In this document: positions 43,754 to 53,021 of the stretch, piece after piece
Layout: each line of letters opens with the position of its first letter
Position numbering within the stretch: the first letter of the stretch is position 1
Assembly: GCA_944387885.1 (NCBI GenBank)
Contig: CALXGR010000009.1
Location: 1 to 64,000, forward strand
Reading direction: 5' to 3'
From: an uncultured Clostridia bacterium
GTDB lineage: Bacteria; Bacillota; Clostridia; Oscillospirales; Ruminococcaceae
Length of the DNA: 64,000 nt
Notes under the pieces: generated by a model
Told to the model about the DNA's origin: nothing
What the model saw: only the letters and a program-made list of their open reading frames with translations
Databases searched by the model: none
Translations under genes and position numbers: made by a program

Positions 43754-45553
43754 ATGACCCTGTTCGATGTGATTACCCTGCTGGGAGGAATCGGCCTGTT
43801 CCTGTACGGCATGTCCATTATGGGCACCGGCCTGGAAAAGGTGGCGGGTGGAAAAATGCAGTCCATCCTCCAGAAACTTACCAGCAGCGTCCTTCGGGGC
43901 GTTTTACTGGGCGCATTCATTACCGCTATCATCCAGTCCAGCGCCGGCACCATTGTAATTGTGGTGGGCCTGGTCAACTCCGGAATCATGGCCCTGCCCC
44001 AGGCGGTTGGGGTGATCATGGGCACCAACATCGGCACCACCATTACGGGGCAGATCATCCGGATGGCGGATATCAGCGGTGACAGTCTGCTCCTCACCCT
44101 CCTGAAACCCACCACCTTCAGCCCCATTGTGGCCTTTATCGGCGCAGTCCTCTTTGTGTTCTTCAAAAAGCCCAGCCAGAAGAACATCGGCCAGATCATG
44201 ATGGGATTCGGAATCCTGTTCACCGGCATGTCCGCCATGGATACGGCAGTGGCTCCCCTCAAGGACAGCCAGCTCTTTATGGCCGCCTTTACCAGCATGG
44301 AAAATCCTCTGCTGGGATGCCTGGCCGGGGTGCTGGCCACTGTGGCCATCCAGAGTTCCAGCGCCAGCGTGGGCCTGCTCCAGGCGCTGACCAGCACCGG
44401 GCTGGTCACCTGGGGAAGCAGTTTCCCCATCATTATGGGCACCCACATCGGCACCGCCTTTACCCCTCTTATCGCCTCCACCGGGGCCTCCAAGGATGCC
44501 AAGCGGGCTGCTTTTATCCACCTCTACTTTAATCTGATCGGCAGCACCATTATGCTGGTGGTGGTCTGCACCACCAACTATTTTGTGGGGCTGCCCTTCT
44601 GGGACAGCGTTATGAACAAAGGCAGCATAGCCAATGTCCACAGCTTTTCCAGTATCATTGCAGTGCTTTTCCTGCTGCCTTTCAGCGGTGGGCTTCTGAA
44701 ACTGGCGGAAAAAACCGTTAAGGACCGGTCCGGGGAAATGCAGGACATGGACCTGCCGGTGCTGGATGAACGGCTTTTCAAAAGCCCGGCGGTGGCCATC
44801 CAGCAGGCTCGGAGCGCCGTGGCCAAGATGGCCCAGCGGGCAGGACGGAATTTCCATCTCTGCACCCAGGACCTGCAAACCTATAACCCGGAAACCGCAG
44901 GGGAGATTGCCCGCCGGGAGGACCTGATCGACAAGATGGAGGTATCCATCAGCAACTATCTGGTCAAAATCAATGAACAGCAGCTCAATGAACGGGAGGT
45001 CCAGCAGACCAACCAGCTGTTCAGTTTTATTACCGAGTTTGAACGGATCGGGGATTACTCCATCAACCTGATGGAGATCGGCCGTACCATGTGGGAGCGG
45101 GACCTGGCCTTTACCGAGACTGCCCGCCAGGAACTGAGCGTTCTGGTGGCGGCGGTGAGCGAGGCCATCAATCTGGCTGCCAAGGCTTTCCGGGACAACG
45201 ACCTGGAGGCCACATACCACCTGGAACCCCTGGAGGATGTGGTGGACCAGCTCTGCGAGACCCTCCGCACCGACCATATCAACCGGCTTAAGGAAGGCAA
45301 GTGTGAGATTCGGGCGGGTATCCAATATCTGGATGCAGTGACCCAGCTGGAGCGGATCAGCGACCATTGCAGCAATATAGCGGCCCGAATCCTGGGATGG
45401 GAATACGGGTATGAGGACCTGGATATGCACCGGATGAAGCGGGAACTTCACCGGGGCGCCCCCCAGCGGTTCGCCCGATACCGGAGCGAGTACGAGAACC
45501 TCTACTGCTCCATGCTCTCCCTGGAAGACCGGACCCCCGCTAAAGTTTCCTGA
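43754..45553 (+). CDS. Na+/phosphate cotransporter family protein with PhoU domain
   Basis: This 599-residue membrane protein matches the NptA/PNaS family of sodium-dependent phosphate transporters. Two inverted repeats show the glutamine-serine signature: AIIQSSAGTIVIVVGLVN near 59-76 and VAIQSSSASVGLLQALT near 200-216. About eight hydrophobic segments occupy the first 330 residues. The C-terminal 250 residues are a PhoU-like helical domain (AGRNFHLCTQDLQTY, FERIGDYSINLMEIG, LERISDHCSNIAARI). Phosphate import is the usual role. AGGAAATACTTCC precedes the ATG, so the ribosome binding site is modest. Confidence 0.92.
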   Translation: MTLFDVITLLGGIGLFLYGMSIMGTGLEKVAGGKMQSILQKLTSSVLRGVLLGAFITAIIQSSAGTIVIVVGLVNSGIMALPQAVGVIMGTNIGTTITGQIIRMADISGDSLLLTLLKPTTFSPIVAFIGAVLFVFFKKPSQKNIGQIMMGFGILFTGMSAMDTAVAPLKDSQLFMAAFTSMENPLLGCLAGVLATVAIQSSSASVGLLQALTSTGLVTWGSSFPIIMGTHIGTAFTPLIASTGASKDAKRAAFIHLYFNLIGSTIMLVVVCTTNYFVGLPFWDSVMNKGSIANVHSFSSIIAVLFLLPFSGGLLKLAEKTVKDRSGEMQDMDLPVLDERLFKSPAVAIQQARSAVAKMAQRAGRNFHLCTQDLQTYNPETAGEIARREDLIDKMEVSISNYLVKINEQQLNEREVQQTNQLFSFITEFERIGDYSINLMEIGRTMWERDLAFTETARQELSVLVAAVSEAINLAAKAFRDNDLEATYHLEPLEDVVDQLCETLRTDHINRLKEGKCEIRAGIQYLDAVTQLERISDHCSNIAARILGWEYGYEDLDMHRMKRELHRGAPQRFARYRSEYENLYCSMLSLEDRTPAKVS

Positions 45554-45627
45554 AAACACAAAGGCCCCGCCTTGGCGGGGAAAACATAAGAAAACAGCGG
45601 CTGTTATCCGGAACGGATGAAACAAAA

Positions 45628-45671
45628 ACGCCAGACCAAGAGTTACTCCCTGGTCTGGCGTTTTTTATTAT
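45628..45671. terminator. Bidirectional terminator
   Basis: AACGCCAGACCA and TGGTCTGGCGTT pair around a 12-base loop. T-runs lie on both strands. It separates the converging Na/Pi and pyrG genes. A second stem without T-run (CCCCGCC/GGCGGGG) lies at about 45564-45581. Confidence 0.88.
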
Positions 45672-47281
45672 TTCTCTTCCCTGTGCTGGAGACAGGCTCC
45701 GATAAAGGCCCGGAACAAAGGATGGCTCCGGTTGGGCCGGCTCTTGAATTCCGGGTGATACTGGACCCCTACATGGAAGGGCCGCCCGGGCAGTTCCACC
45801 GCTTCCACCAGCCGTCCGTCCGGGCTGGTGCCGCTGATGACCAGGCCCTTTTCCTCCATCTCCTGCCGGTACTGGTTGTTGAATTCATACCGGTGCCGGT
45901 GCCGCTCTCCGATGGAGAGGGTCTGGTAGGCCCGGGCCATCCGGGTGCCGGCCTGAATCTGGCAGGGGTATCTGCCCAGCCGCATGGTGCCGCCCTTGGG
46001 AATGTTCCCCTGCTGGTCGGGCATCAGGTCAATGACACAGTGTGGACTGTCCGGGTCAAACTCCCGGCTGGTGGCATCGGCATAGCCCAGCACGCCCCGG
46101 GCAAATTCCATCACCATCACCTGCATTCCCAGGCAGATGCCAAAATAAGGAAGGCCGGTTTCCCGACAATACCGGGCGGCCTGAATCATTCCCTCGATGC
46201 CCCGGTCACCGAACCCGCCGGGAAGAATCACACCATCGCAGTCCTGGAAGGCGGCGGCGCAGGCCTCCTGGTCGGTAAGGTCCTCGCTCTCCACCCATTT
46301 GATTTTTACCTGGCTGCCGTTCTCAAACCCTGCATGGTAAAGGCTTTCCATCACCGAAAGATAGGCGTCGTGGAGCTTCACATACTTTCCCACCAAAGCC
46401 ACGGTGGTGGTCCGGGTCCGGCCTTTCATCCGGGCCAGCATGGCGGTCCACTCGGTCAGGTCGGGAGGGGGGACTTCCAGGCCCAGCTGGCGGCAGACCA
46501 CCCGGCCCAGACCCTCCTTTTCCAGCATAATGGGGCATTCATAAAGACTGCCCAGGGTCAGGTTGGAGATAACACAGTCCGGGGGCACGTTGCAGAAAAG
46601 GCTTACTTTCTGGACGATGCTGGGGTCCATCTCCTGGTCCGCCCGCAGGACAATGACATTGGGATGGATTCCCATCCCCTGCAATTCCCTGACCGAGTGC
46701 TGGGCAGGCTTGGACTTGTGCTCGTTGCTGCCCTGAATGTAGGGGACCAGCACCACATGGATGTAACAGCAGTTTTCCCGGCCCTGCTCCAGGCCCACCT
46801 GCCGGATGGCTTCCAGGAAAGGCTGGCTTTCAATGTCGCCGGTGGTACCTCCGATTTCGGTAATGACCACATCCGCCCCGCTGGTTTTGCCTACATTGTA
46901 GATAAAACTTTTGATTTCGTTGGTGATGTGGGGAATGATCTGAACGGTCTGGCCCAGGTAAGCGCCCTGCCGTTCCTTGTTCAGCACATTCCAGTACACC
47001 TTGCCGGTGGTCAGATTGGAATATTTGTTCAGGTCCTCGTCAATGAACCGCTCGTAGTGGCCCAGGTCCAGGTCGGTCTCCGCCCCGTCCTCGGTGACGA
47101 ACACTTCTCCGTGCTGGAGGGGACTCATGGTCCCCGGGTCCACGTTGATGTAAGGGTCCAGCTTCTGGGCGGTGACTTTCAGTCCCCGGGCCTTGAGAAG
47201 CCGTCCCAGGCTGGCGGCGGTGATGCCTTTTCCCAAACCGCTGACCACCCCTCCGGTCACAAAAACATACTTCACAGACAT
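45668..47281 (-). CDS. pyrG: CTP synthase
   Basis: CTP synthase aminates UTP to CTP with glutamine and ATP in the cytosol. The 537 residues begin [20 protein letters not shown], the synthetase P-loop, with [13 protein letters not shown] after it and [11 protein letters not shown] near 140-150. The glutaminase domain follows: [17 protein letters not shown] with the nucleophile cysteine near 381, and [12 protein letters not shown] near 510. ATG 47281 fits GGGGAGG. It lies one base after the ANTAR gene stop codon and is probably its cotranscript. Confidence 0.97.
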   Translation of the reverse strand: MSVKYVFVTGGVVSGLGKGITAASLGRLLKARGLKVTAQKLDPYINVDPGTMSPLQHGEVFVTEDGAETDLDLGHYERFIDEDLNKYSNLTTGKVYWNVLNKERQGAYLGQTVQIIPHITNEIKSFIYNVGKTSGADVVITEIGGTTGDIESQPFLEAIRQVGLEQGRENCCYIHVVLVPYIQGSNEHKSKPAQHSVRELQGMGIHPNVIVLRADQEMDPSIVQKVSLFCNVPPDCVISNLTLGSLYECPIMLEKEGLGRVVCRQLGLEVPPPDLTEWTAMLARMKGRTRTTTVALVGKYVKLHDAYLSVMESLYHAGFENGSQVKIKWVESEDLTDQEACAAAFQDCDGVILPGGFGDRGIEGMIQAARYCRETGLPYFGICLGMQVMVMEFARGVLGYADATSREFDPDSPHCVIDLMPDQQGNIPKGGTMRLGRYPCQIQAGTRMARAYQTLSIGERHRHRYEFNNQYRQEMEEKGLVISGTSPDGRLVEAVELPGRPFHVGVQYHPEFKSRPNRSHPLFRAFIGACLQHREEK

Positions 47282-47282
47282 A

Positions 47283-47870
47283 TTATCTTTCCTCCCCCTG
47301 GGGGACCCACTGTCCCTCCAAAATCTGCCGGGCCACCTCGCCCCGGTTGGTACGGGTATCCATGGCCCTCTTTTCAATCAGCCGGTGGGCGTCCTCCTCG
47401 GTCATGGCCCGGTGCTGGATCAGGAAACACTTGGCCCGGTCCACCAGACGGATCTGGGCCATCTTTTCCTGCAGGGCATGGTTTTTCTCCTCCAACAGCA
47501 GCAGCCGCTGATGGCAGGCTTTGGCCATCCGCACTGCCTGATGGAACTGGGAGACGCTGAAAGGCTTGGACAATACCAGCACCCCGTACTCCTCCACCCG
47601 GTCTCCCATCTGGGCGGCGGTTTCTCCCTTGGCCAGAAGAAGAACCCCGGCCAGGGAATGCTCCACCCCGAAGATTCCCAGCTCATGGCCGAACTCATCG
47701 GGCAGGGGTGCGTTGATGACAATCAAATCAAAACCGGAATCGGTCAAAAGCCGCCGGGCTTCGCTGCCGCTGGCGGCCATCACCGGCCGGGGATAGCCCA
47801 GGGCAGTCATCTGCCGGGCCAGATATTCGTTGCTGTTGGTGCCTGCTGAAACGATCAAGGCCCGTCCCAT
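47283..47870 (-). CDS. ANTAR domain RNA-binding regulator with degenerate receiver
   Basis: This 195-residue protein has an N-terminal receiver-like domain and a C-terminal ANTAR domain, which binds RNA hairpins to prevent transcription termination. The receiver lacks the usual acidic pair ([11 protein letters not shown] instead of a DD or DE) and has Asn53 in VINAPLP where the phosphorylated Asp should be. It may therefore not be a phosphorylation switch. A coiled segment at about 118-135 leads into the ANTAR helices with [20 protein letters not shown]. It lies between type I GS and pyrG. I infer it controls the glutamine genes; both GS leaders carry candidate sites. Confidence 0.88.
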   Translation of the reverse strand: MGRALIVSAGTNSNEYLARQMTALGYPRPVMAASGSEARRLLTDSGFDLIVINAPLPDEFGHELGIFGVEHSLAGVLLLAKGETAAQMGDRVEEYGVLVLSKPFSVSQFHQAVRMAKACHQRLLLLEEKNHALQEKMAQIRLVDRAKCFLIQHRAMTEEDAHRLIEKRAMDTRTNRGEVARQILEGQWVPQGEER

Positions 47871-47914
47871 GGACCATCCTCCTTTCCAGAGTAGTTTGTG
47901 CCGGGAAAAGACGA

Positions 47915-49225
47915 TTACAACACTTCAAAATACCGTTCCCGCTCCAAAGCCTGGGGGTCCGGTGCCTGGCGGAGCTGGATGCACTCCTGGCTCAGCCGCT
48001 GGAAATACTTGGCGGCCATCAGGTCAGGCAGTTCCCGGGCCACCAGCTCGCTCTGGTTGGCCAGGGCAATGGCCTCGGGCAGACTGCCGGGCAGCTGCTC
48101 GATGCCCTGGGCCTGACTTTTCAGGAACAGATTCCGGTTTACCGGCTGGGGCAGGGGAAGCCCCTGGTCCAGACCCTCCATCCCGGCGGCCAGCATAAGG
48201 CCCATGGCCAGATAAGGGTTGCAGGTGGGATCGGGACTTCTCAGCTCCATCCGGCACTCACTGCCCTGGGCGGTGGGGATACGAATCATGGGGCTCCGGT
48301 TCTGGCGGCTCCAGCTCACATACTGGGGAGCCTCATAACTGCCGAACCGGGCATAACTGTTGGGAGTGGGATTGAAAAAGCAGGTCAGCTCCCGGGCGTG
48401 CTTCATGACGCCTGCCATGAAATGTCCTGCAGGCGAATCGGAAGTGATCTCCTGGGCAAACAGGTTTTCCCCCTGGGCGTTCTGAAGGGAAAGGTTGATG
48501 TGAAGCCCGCTTCCTGCCTGGGTGGGCAGGGGCTTGGGCATAAAGCTGGCATACAGGCCGTTCCGCTGGGCAATGGACTTTACCACACTTTTGAAGGTGA
48601 TAAGGTTGTCCGCCGCTTCCAGGGCGGGGGCATACCGGAAATCCACCTCGTTCTGCCCAAAGCCGCTTTCGTGATGGCTGTGCTGGGGATGCAGCCCCAT
48701 GTCGGACAAAGCAAAGCAGATCTCCCGGCGGATATTTTCTCCCTTGTCCAGGGGGGCAATGTCAAAATATCCGCCCCGGTCCATGGGGATCCGGGTGGGA
48801 TTGCCGCTGTCGTCCAGCCGGAACAAGTAAAACTCGCACTCGGTTCCGATGTTGCAGGTCAGTCCTCGCTGGGCCAGCCGGTCCACCACCCGTTTCAGAT
48901 ATCCCCGGCAGTTTCCCTCAAACTCCTCCCCGTTGGGACGGCGGATATCACAGAACATCCGCATGACCCGGCCTTCGGTGGGCCGCCAAGGCAGGATGGA
49001 AACGGTGGAGGGGTCAGGCCAGAGGACCAGATCGCTTTCCTCCACATTCATAAACCCGGGCACACTGCTGCCGTCAATGCAGATGCCCTGTTCAAAAATC
49101 TGGGGCAGCTCATCCGCAAAGACCGCAATGTTCTTCTGGGTGCCGAAAATATCGCAGAAGGCCAGACGAACGAATTTTACATCGTTGTCCTCTACGAAAT
49201 TCAGTATTTCCTGAAAGGTAGTCAT
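47915..49225 (-). CDS. glnA: Glutamine synthetase, type I
   Basis: Glutamine synthetase makes glutamine from glutamate, ammonia and ATP, forming cytosolic dodecamers. The 436 residues include FCDIFGTQKNIAV, GSSVPGF near 61, TECEFYLF near 131, HSHHESGFGQNEVDF near 185-199 and KPLPTQAGSGLHINLS near 242. RSPMIRIP and ECRMELRSPDP carry the substrate arginines. The C-terminal adenylylation motif seems absent, as in the Gram-positive GSI-alpha subgroup. ATG 49225 fits CGGAGG. A terminator-containing leader lies upstream, and the ANTAR gene follows. Confidence 0.95.
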   Translation of the reverse strand: MTTFQEILNFVEDNDVKFVRLAFCDIFGTQKNIAVFADELPQIFEQGICIDGSSVPGFMNVEESDLVLWPDPSTVSILPWRPTEGRVMRMFCDIRRPNGEEFEGNCRGYLKRVVDRLAQRGLTCNIGTECEFYLFRLDDSGNPTRIPMDRGGYFDIAPLDKGENIRREICFALSDMGLHPQHSHHESGFGQNEVDFRYAPALEAADNLITFKSVVKSIAQRNGLYASFMPKPLPTQAGSGLHINLSLQNAQGENLFAQEITSDSPAGHFMAGVMKHARELTCFFNPTPNSYARFGSYEAPQYVSWSRQNRSPMIRIPTAQGSECRMELRSPDPTCNPYLAMGLMLAAGMEGLDQGLPLPQPVNRNLFLKSQAQGIEQLPGSLPEAIALANQSELVARELPDLMAAKYFQRLSQECIQLRQAPDPQALERERYFEVL

Positions 49226-49250
49226 AACAGTACCTCCGGTGATTTTCTGG

Positions 49251-49303
49251 AAAAATAAAAAGGGCGCTCCGTCAGGGGACAGAATCTCCCCGGACGGAAC
49301 GCC
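49251..49303 (-). terminator. Regulatory terminator in the glnA leader
   Basis: On the minus strand GGCGTTCCGTC pairs with GACGGAGCGCC, with an inner GGGGA/TCCCC stem, followed by CTTTTTATTTTT. It lies about 11 bases after the predicted transcript start and 26 bases before the glnA start codon. It would stop transcription before glnA unless prevented. Confidence 0.85.
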
Positions 49304-49310
49304 TTTGTTC
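49297..49310 (-). promoter_or_regulatory. Hexaloop hairpin overlapping the glnA leader terminator
   Basis: On the minus strand GAAC-AAAGGC-GTTC forms a four-base-pair stem with a six-base loop whose first base is A and fourth is G. ANTAR-bound hairpins share this loop pattern. Its 3' half is the 5' arm of the terminator, so forming it would block termination. A second ANTAR-type hairpin was not found. Confidence 0.5.
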
Positions 49311-49320
49311 ACTGATTTGT

Positions 49321-49349
49321 ATTATACAAAACCGGGGCGGGAATGTCAA
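49321..49349 (-). promoter_or_regulatory. Consensus promoter for glnA
   Basis: On the minus strand a perfect TTGACA (49349-49344) and perfect TATAAT (49326-49321) are separated by 17 bases. Such a strong promoter followed directly by a terminator suggests control at the termination step. Confidence 0.85.
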
Positions 49350-49360
49350 TAAAAAGCCAA

Positions 49361-49394
49361 AAAAGAACTGCCGCCCCCTGGCGGGGGCGGCAAA
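49361..49394 (-). terminator. Terminator after type III GS
   Basis: GCCGCCCCC and GGGGGCGGC pair around GCCA and are followed on the minus strand by AGTTCTTTTTT. It ends the glnN transcript just upstream of the glnA promoter. Confidence 0.88.
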
Positions 49395-49401
49395 GAAAAG
49401 A

Positions 49402-51489
49402 TCAAACGTAGTAGAGCATCCGGCTGTAGCTGGGCAGAGGCCAGATCTCCTCGCTGCAGAGGGTCTCGGCCTTGTCGGCGGCGGCACGCAGGGTCCCCAT
49501 GGCGGGGATAACTTCGTCATGGTAGCACCGGGCGGTGGCCAGGCTGTCGGAGCAGGCCTCGGCCTTGGCCACAGCGGCCTCCAGGGCATCCACACCATCG
49601 CTCATGGCGTCGGCCTGGGCACTGAGAGCCTCCAGGGTCTTGGTCTCGGACCGGACACTGATCTTCTCGCTGACAGACAGCTTGGTGGCGGCGCTGCCGG
49701 CCACTTCAGCCATGTAGGAGTTCACGGCGGGAAGCAGCTGCTTGCGGGCCATCTCCAGCATGGTCATGGCTTCAATGTGGAGCAGCTTGCTGTAATGCTC
49801 CAATTCCACCTCGTACCGGCTGTGGACTTCGGCCTCGCTCATAACACCGAACTCAGAGAAGAGAGCAATGTTCTTGGGGCTGATCATGCAGGGCAGGGCA
49901 TCCACGGTGCTCTTCAGGTTGAACAGACCCCGCTTCTCGGCTTCAATGGGCCATTCGTCGCCGTAGCCGTTGCCGTTGAAGATGATCCGCTTGTGGTCCC
50001 GCAGGGTGCGGCGGACCAGGGCGATGACAGCCTTGTCGAAATCTTCGGCCTTCTCCAGCTCGTCAGCGTAACCCTTCAGCTCCTTGGCTACAGCGGTGTT
50101 GAGAACGGTGTTGGCATCGGAGATGTTCATGGAAGAACCGGGCATACGGAACTCAAACTTGTTGCCGGTGAAGGCAAAGGGGGAAGTCCGGTTCCGGTCA
50201 GTGGTGTCCTTGCTGAACTTGGGAAGGACGGCGGTGCCCAGGTCGATCTTGGCCTTGGCGGGAGCGTTGTACTCATGGTCATCGGCAATGGCGTCGATGA
50301 TGGCGCTCAGCTCGTCGCCTACAAACATGCTGATGATGGCGGGAGGAGCCTCGTTGGCGCCCAGACGGTGATCGTTGCCGGCAGAAGCGACACTGATCCG
50401 GAGCAGGTCCTGATACTCGTCCACAGCCTTGATGACGGCGGCCAGGAAGATAAGGAACTGCAGGTTTTCCATGGGGGTCTTGCCGGGGTCCAGCAGGTTC
50501 ATGCCGGGAGCGGAAATAGACCAGTTGTCATGCTTGCCGCTGCCGTTGACCCCCTCGAAGGGTTTCTCGTGGAGCAGGCAGACCAGGCCGTGCTTCTCGG
50601 CGGTCTTTTTCATGATCTCCATGGTCAGCAGGTTGTGGTCGGCGGCAATGTTGGAGGCATCGTAGATGGGGGCCAGTTCGTGCTGGCAGGGAGCCACCTC
50701 ATTGTGCTTGGTCTTGGCGCTGATGCCCAGCTTCCACAGCTCGTCATCCAGGTCCTTCATATATTCGGAAACGATGGGACGGAGGGAGCCGAAGTAATGC
50801 TCCTCCAGCTCCTGACCCTTGGCGGAAGGTGCGCCGAAGAGGGTCCGGCCGGTGAGGATCAGGTCCTCACGGGCTTCGTAGTCCTCTTTCCGGATGAGGA
50901 AGTACTCCTGCTCGGGACCCACGGTGGTGGTGACCCGCTCCACGTCCTTGCCGAAGAGTTTGAGGATACGACAGGCTTGCTGGCTGATGGCATCCATGCT
51001 CCGGAGAAGGGGAGTCTTTTTATCCAGGGCTTCGCCGGTGTAGCTGCAGAAAGCAGTGGGGATGCAGAGAACATCGTCCTTGACAAAGGCGTAGCTGGTG
51101 GGGTCCCAGGCGGTGTAGCCCCGGGCCTCGCAGGTGGCGCGCAGGCCGCCGTTGGGGAAGCTGGAAGCGTCAGGCTCGCCCTTGATCAGCTCCTTGCCGC
51201 TGAACTCCATAATGGCGGTGCCGTCGGGCATGGGGCTTACGAAGCCGTCATGCTTCTCACTGGTGATGCCGGTGAGGGGCTGGAACCAGTGGGTGTAATG
51301 GGTGGCACCCTGCTCCATGGCCCACCGCTTCATGACACTGGCCACCACGTTGGCGATCTCCAGGTCCAGGGGCTCGCCCTTTTCCAAAGTTGCCTTGATG
51401 CTCTTGTAGGTGGCGCTGGGCAGACGTTCCTTCATAACGTGCTCGTTGAACACTTTGCTGCCGTAGATCTCCATGACATTTGCTGCCAT
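49402..51489 (-). CDS. glnN: Glutamine synthetase, type III
   Basis: This is the large GSIII form (695 residues), a distinct family found in Bacteroidetes, cyanobacteria and Clostridia. Visible features are GSKVFNEHVMKERLP near the start, THYTHWFQPLTGITSEKHD near 81, GPEQEYFLI near 193 and KTKHNEVAPCQHELAPIYD near 260. VNGSGKHDNWS lies near 311 and GNDHRLGANEAPPAI near 370. All catalytic segments are intact. The ribosome binding site is AAAGGAG ten bases from the ATG. Its leader has a terminator like that of glnA, suggesting shared control. Confidence 0.96.
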   Translation of the reverse strand: MAANVMEIYGSKVFNEHVMKERLPSATYKSIKATLEKGEPLDLEIANVVASVMKRWAMEQGATHYTHWFQPLTGITSEKHDGFVSPMPDGTAIMEFSGKELIKGEPDASSFPNGGLRATCEARGYTAWDPTSYAFVKDDVLCIPTAFCSYTGEALDKKTPLLRSMDAISQQACRILKLFGKDVERVTTTVGPEQEYFLIRKEDYEAREDLILTGRTLFGAPSAKGQELEEHYFGSLRPIVSEYMKDLDDELWKLGISAKTKHNEVAPCQHELAPIYDASNIAADHNLLTMEIMKKTAEKHGLVCLLHEKPFEGVNGSGKHDNWSISAPGMNLLDPGKTPMENLQFLIFLAAVIKAVDEYQDLLRISVASAGNDHRLGANEAPPAIISMFVGDELSAIIDAIADDHEYNAPAKAKIDLGTAVLPKFSKDTTDRNRTSPFAFTGNKFEFRMPGSSMNISDANTVLNTAVAKELKGYADELEKAEDFDKAVIALVRRTLRDHKRIIFNGNGYGDEWPIEAEKRGLFNLKSTVDALPCMISPKNIALFSEFGVMSEAEVHSRYEVELEHYSKLLHIEAMTMLEMARKQLLPAVNSYMAEVAGSAATKLSVSEKISVRSETKTLEALSAQADAMSDGVDALEAAVAKAEACSDSLATARCYHDEVIPAMGTLRAAADKAETLCSEEIWPLPSYSRMLYYV

Positions 51490-51560
51490 AATCGTAAGCT
51501 CCTTTACTGTTTTTTTGCAGCGGATCTATGAAAACCCACCCCTCTATCCATGTGGGTCCA

Positions 51561-51599
51561 ACAAAAAAGGCGCTGTGGGAAAAAAAGACCCACAGCACC
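51561..51599 (-). terminator. Regulatory terminator in the glnN leader
   Basis: On the minus strand GGTGCTGTGGG pairs with CCCACAGCGCC around a T-rich loop, followed by six T residues. It lies about 12 bases after the predicted transcript start and about 70 bases before the glnN start codon. A further ACCCAC/GTGGGT pairing lies downstream (about 51535-51558) and could compete. Confidence 0.82.
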
Positions 51600-51606
51600 T
51601 TTGCTG
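51593..51606 (-). promoter_or_regulatory. Hexaloop hairpin overlapping the glnN leader terminator
   Basis: On the minus strand CAGC-AAAGGT-GCTG forms a four-pair stem with loop AAAGGT, having A first and G fourth like the glnA hairpin. GCTG is shared with the terminator's 5' arm, so the two structures exclude each other. The AAAGG part also arises from the terminator's A/T symmetry, so chance must be considered. Confidence 0.5.
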
Positions 51607-51618
51607 CTCTATGCGTTT

Positions 51619-51648
51619 ATTATAAGGGATTTGCCGCCGGGATTTCAA
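51619..51648 (-). promoter_or_regulatory. Promoter for glnN
   Basis: On the minus strand TTGAAA (51648-51643) and a perfect TATAAT (51624-51619) are 18 bases apart. The predicted start lies about 10 bases before the hexaloop hairpin. Confidence 0.72.
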
Positions 51649-51690
51649 TGGGCAAACTGCCAAAATTGCGAGGAAATTTTGACTTGAATT

Positions 51691-52923
51691 TTAGATGACC
51701 TGGAAAAGGAAAAACTTCAGATAATTGGTTTCCTCCACTCCCCAGAGGATGGGATGGTCGGGGGCCTGCTGGCGCACCTCGATCTGCCGCAGCTGGCGGC
51801 CGGTGTCATGGGCGGCGGACCGGAGCATTTTGATGAACATCTCCTCGGTGGCAAAATGGCTGCAGCTGGCGGTGGCCAGATATCCGCCCCGGGGCAGCAG
51901 CTTCATGGCCCGGTAGTTGATCTCTTTGTATCCCCGCATGGCGTTCTGGGCAGTCCGCCGGGCTTTGGTAAAGGCGGGCGGGTCCAGGATAATAAAGTCG
52001 TAGGGATGTCCCTGGGCTTCCAGCCGGGGGAGAAGGTCGAACACGTCGGAACAGACAAAGTCCATCCGGTCCTCCAGCCTGTTCCGGAGGGCGTTGGCCC
52101 GGGCCATCTCCACGGCGCTCTGGCTTACGTCCACCGCCGTCACATGGGCGGCGCCCCCCATGGCGGCGTTGAGGGCAAAGCTGCCGGTATGGGTAAAGCA
52201 GTCCAGCACCCGGCGGCCGGCGGCCAGCCTGGCTACGGCCAGGCGGTTGTATTTCTGGTCCAGGAAAAAGCCGGTCTTCTGGCCGTTTTCAAAATCCACC
52301 AGATATTCCACTCCGTTCTCCCGGATGGTGGTCTGGGTAGACTGAGGGTGCTGTTCCCCGGGCAGGTCAAACCAGCCCTTGTACTGGGTCAGCCCTTCCT
52401 TTTCCCGGAGGGCCACATCGTTCCGCTCATAAAGGCCGGTGATGGTCTGGCCGTCCCGGCGGAGCACCTCCACCAGAAGGGGAAAGAGCAGAGGCTTGAG
52501 CACCTCCATCCCCACACTCAGGGTCTGGGTCACCAGAATGGGACCGAACCGGTCCACGGTCAGGCCGGGAAACTGGTCCGCTTCCCCGAAAATCACCCGG
52601 CAGCACTGGCAGTCCACCGGGCCCATCACCTGTTTCCGGTAAGCCCAGGCATATTCCAGCCGCCGCTCCCAGAAGGCTTTGTCGAATTTGTCGTTGGCGT
52701 TCCGGCTGAACACCCGGATCCGGATCTTGCTCTGGGGGCTGTAAAATCCGGTGCCCAGCCACCGGCCCTTCTGGCTCAGCACGTCCACCAGGTCCCCGGG
52801 CTGGGGCAGGGGGTCAGGCTGGCCGGTGATTTCGTCAAAATATACCCAGGGATGTCCGCCGGTCAGGCTGGCTTCCCCTTTTTTGGTAATGGTAAAGCTG
52901 GGATATCCGCGCTCTGCTTTCAT
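51691..52923 (-). CDS. RlmI-like class I rRNA methyltransferase
   Basis: This 410-residue protein matches the RlmI/YccW family, which methylates C5 of a cytosine (C1962 in E. coli) of 23S rRNA. It has an N-terminal PUA-like domain (GHPWVYFDEITGQPDPLPQP). A central EEHI-type domain follows, then the SAM-binding region (VLDCFTHTGSFALNAAMGGA near 240) and the catalytic DPPAFTK near 306. SCSHF near 356 carries the cysteine. The exact modification site is inferred from the family. GGAG lies upstream of ATG 52923, and a TATAAT at 52966-52961 on the minus strand can be its -10. Confidence 0.9.
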   Translation of the reverse strand: MKAERGYPSFTITKKGEASLTGGHPWVYFDEITGQPDPLPQPGDLVDVLSQKGRWLGTGFYSPQSKIRIRVFSRNANDKFDKAFWERRLEYAWAYRKQVMGPVDCQCCRVIFGEADQFPGLTVDRFGPILVTQTLSVGMEVLKPLLFPLLVEVLRRDGQTITGLYERNDVALREKEGLTQYKGWFDLPGEQHPQSTQTTIRENGVEYLVDFENGQKTGFFLDQKYNRLAVARLAAGRRVLDCFTHTGSFALNAAMGGAAHVTAVDVSQSAVEMARANALRNRLEDRMDFVCSDVFDLLPRLEAQGHPYDFIILDPPAFTKARRTAQNAMRGYKEINYRAMKLLPRGGYLATASCSHFATEEMFIKMLRSAAHDTGRQLRQIEVRQQAPDHPILWGVEETNYLKFFLFQVI

Positions 52924-53021
52924 TTTTTACGCTCCGTTTACAATAGTATGATAGAGGTATATTATAGGCTTATGCACCGCCCCTCTTCCCCAAAGGAAGA
53001 AAAGGGACCAAAAGACTTGCT

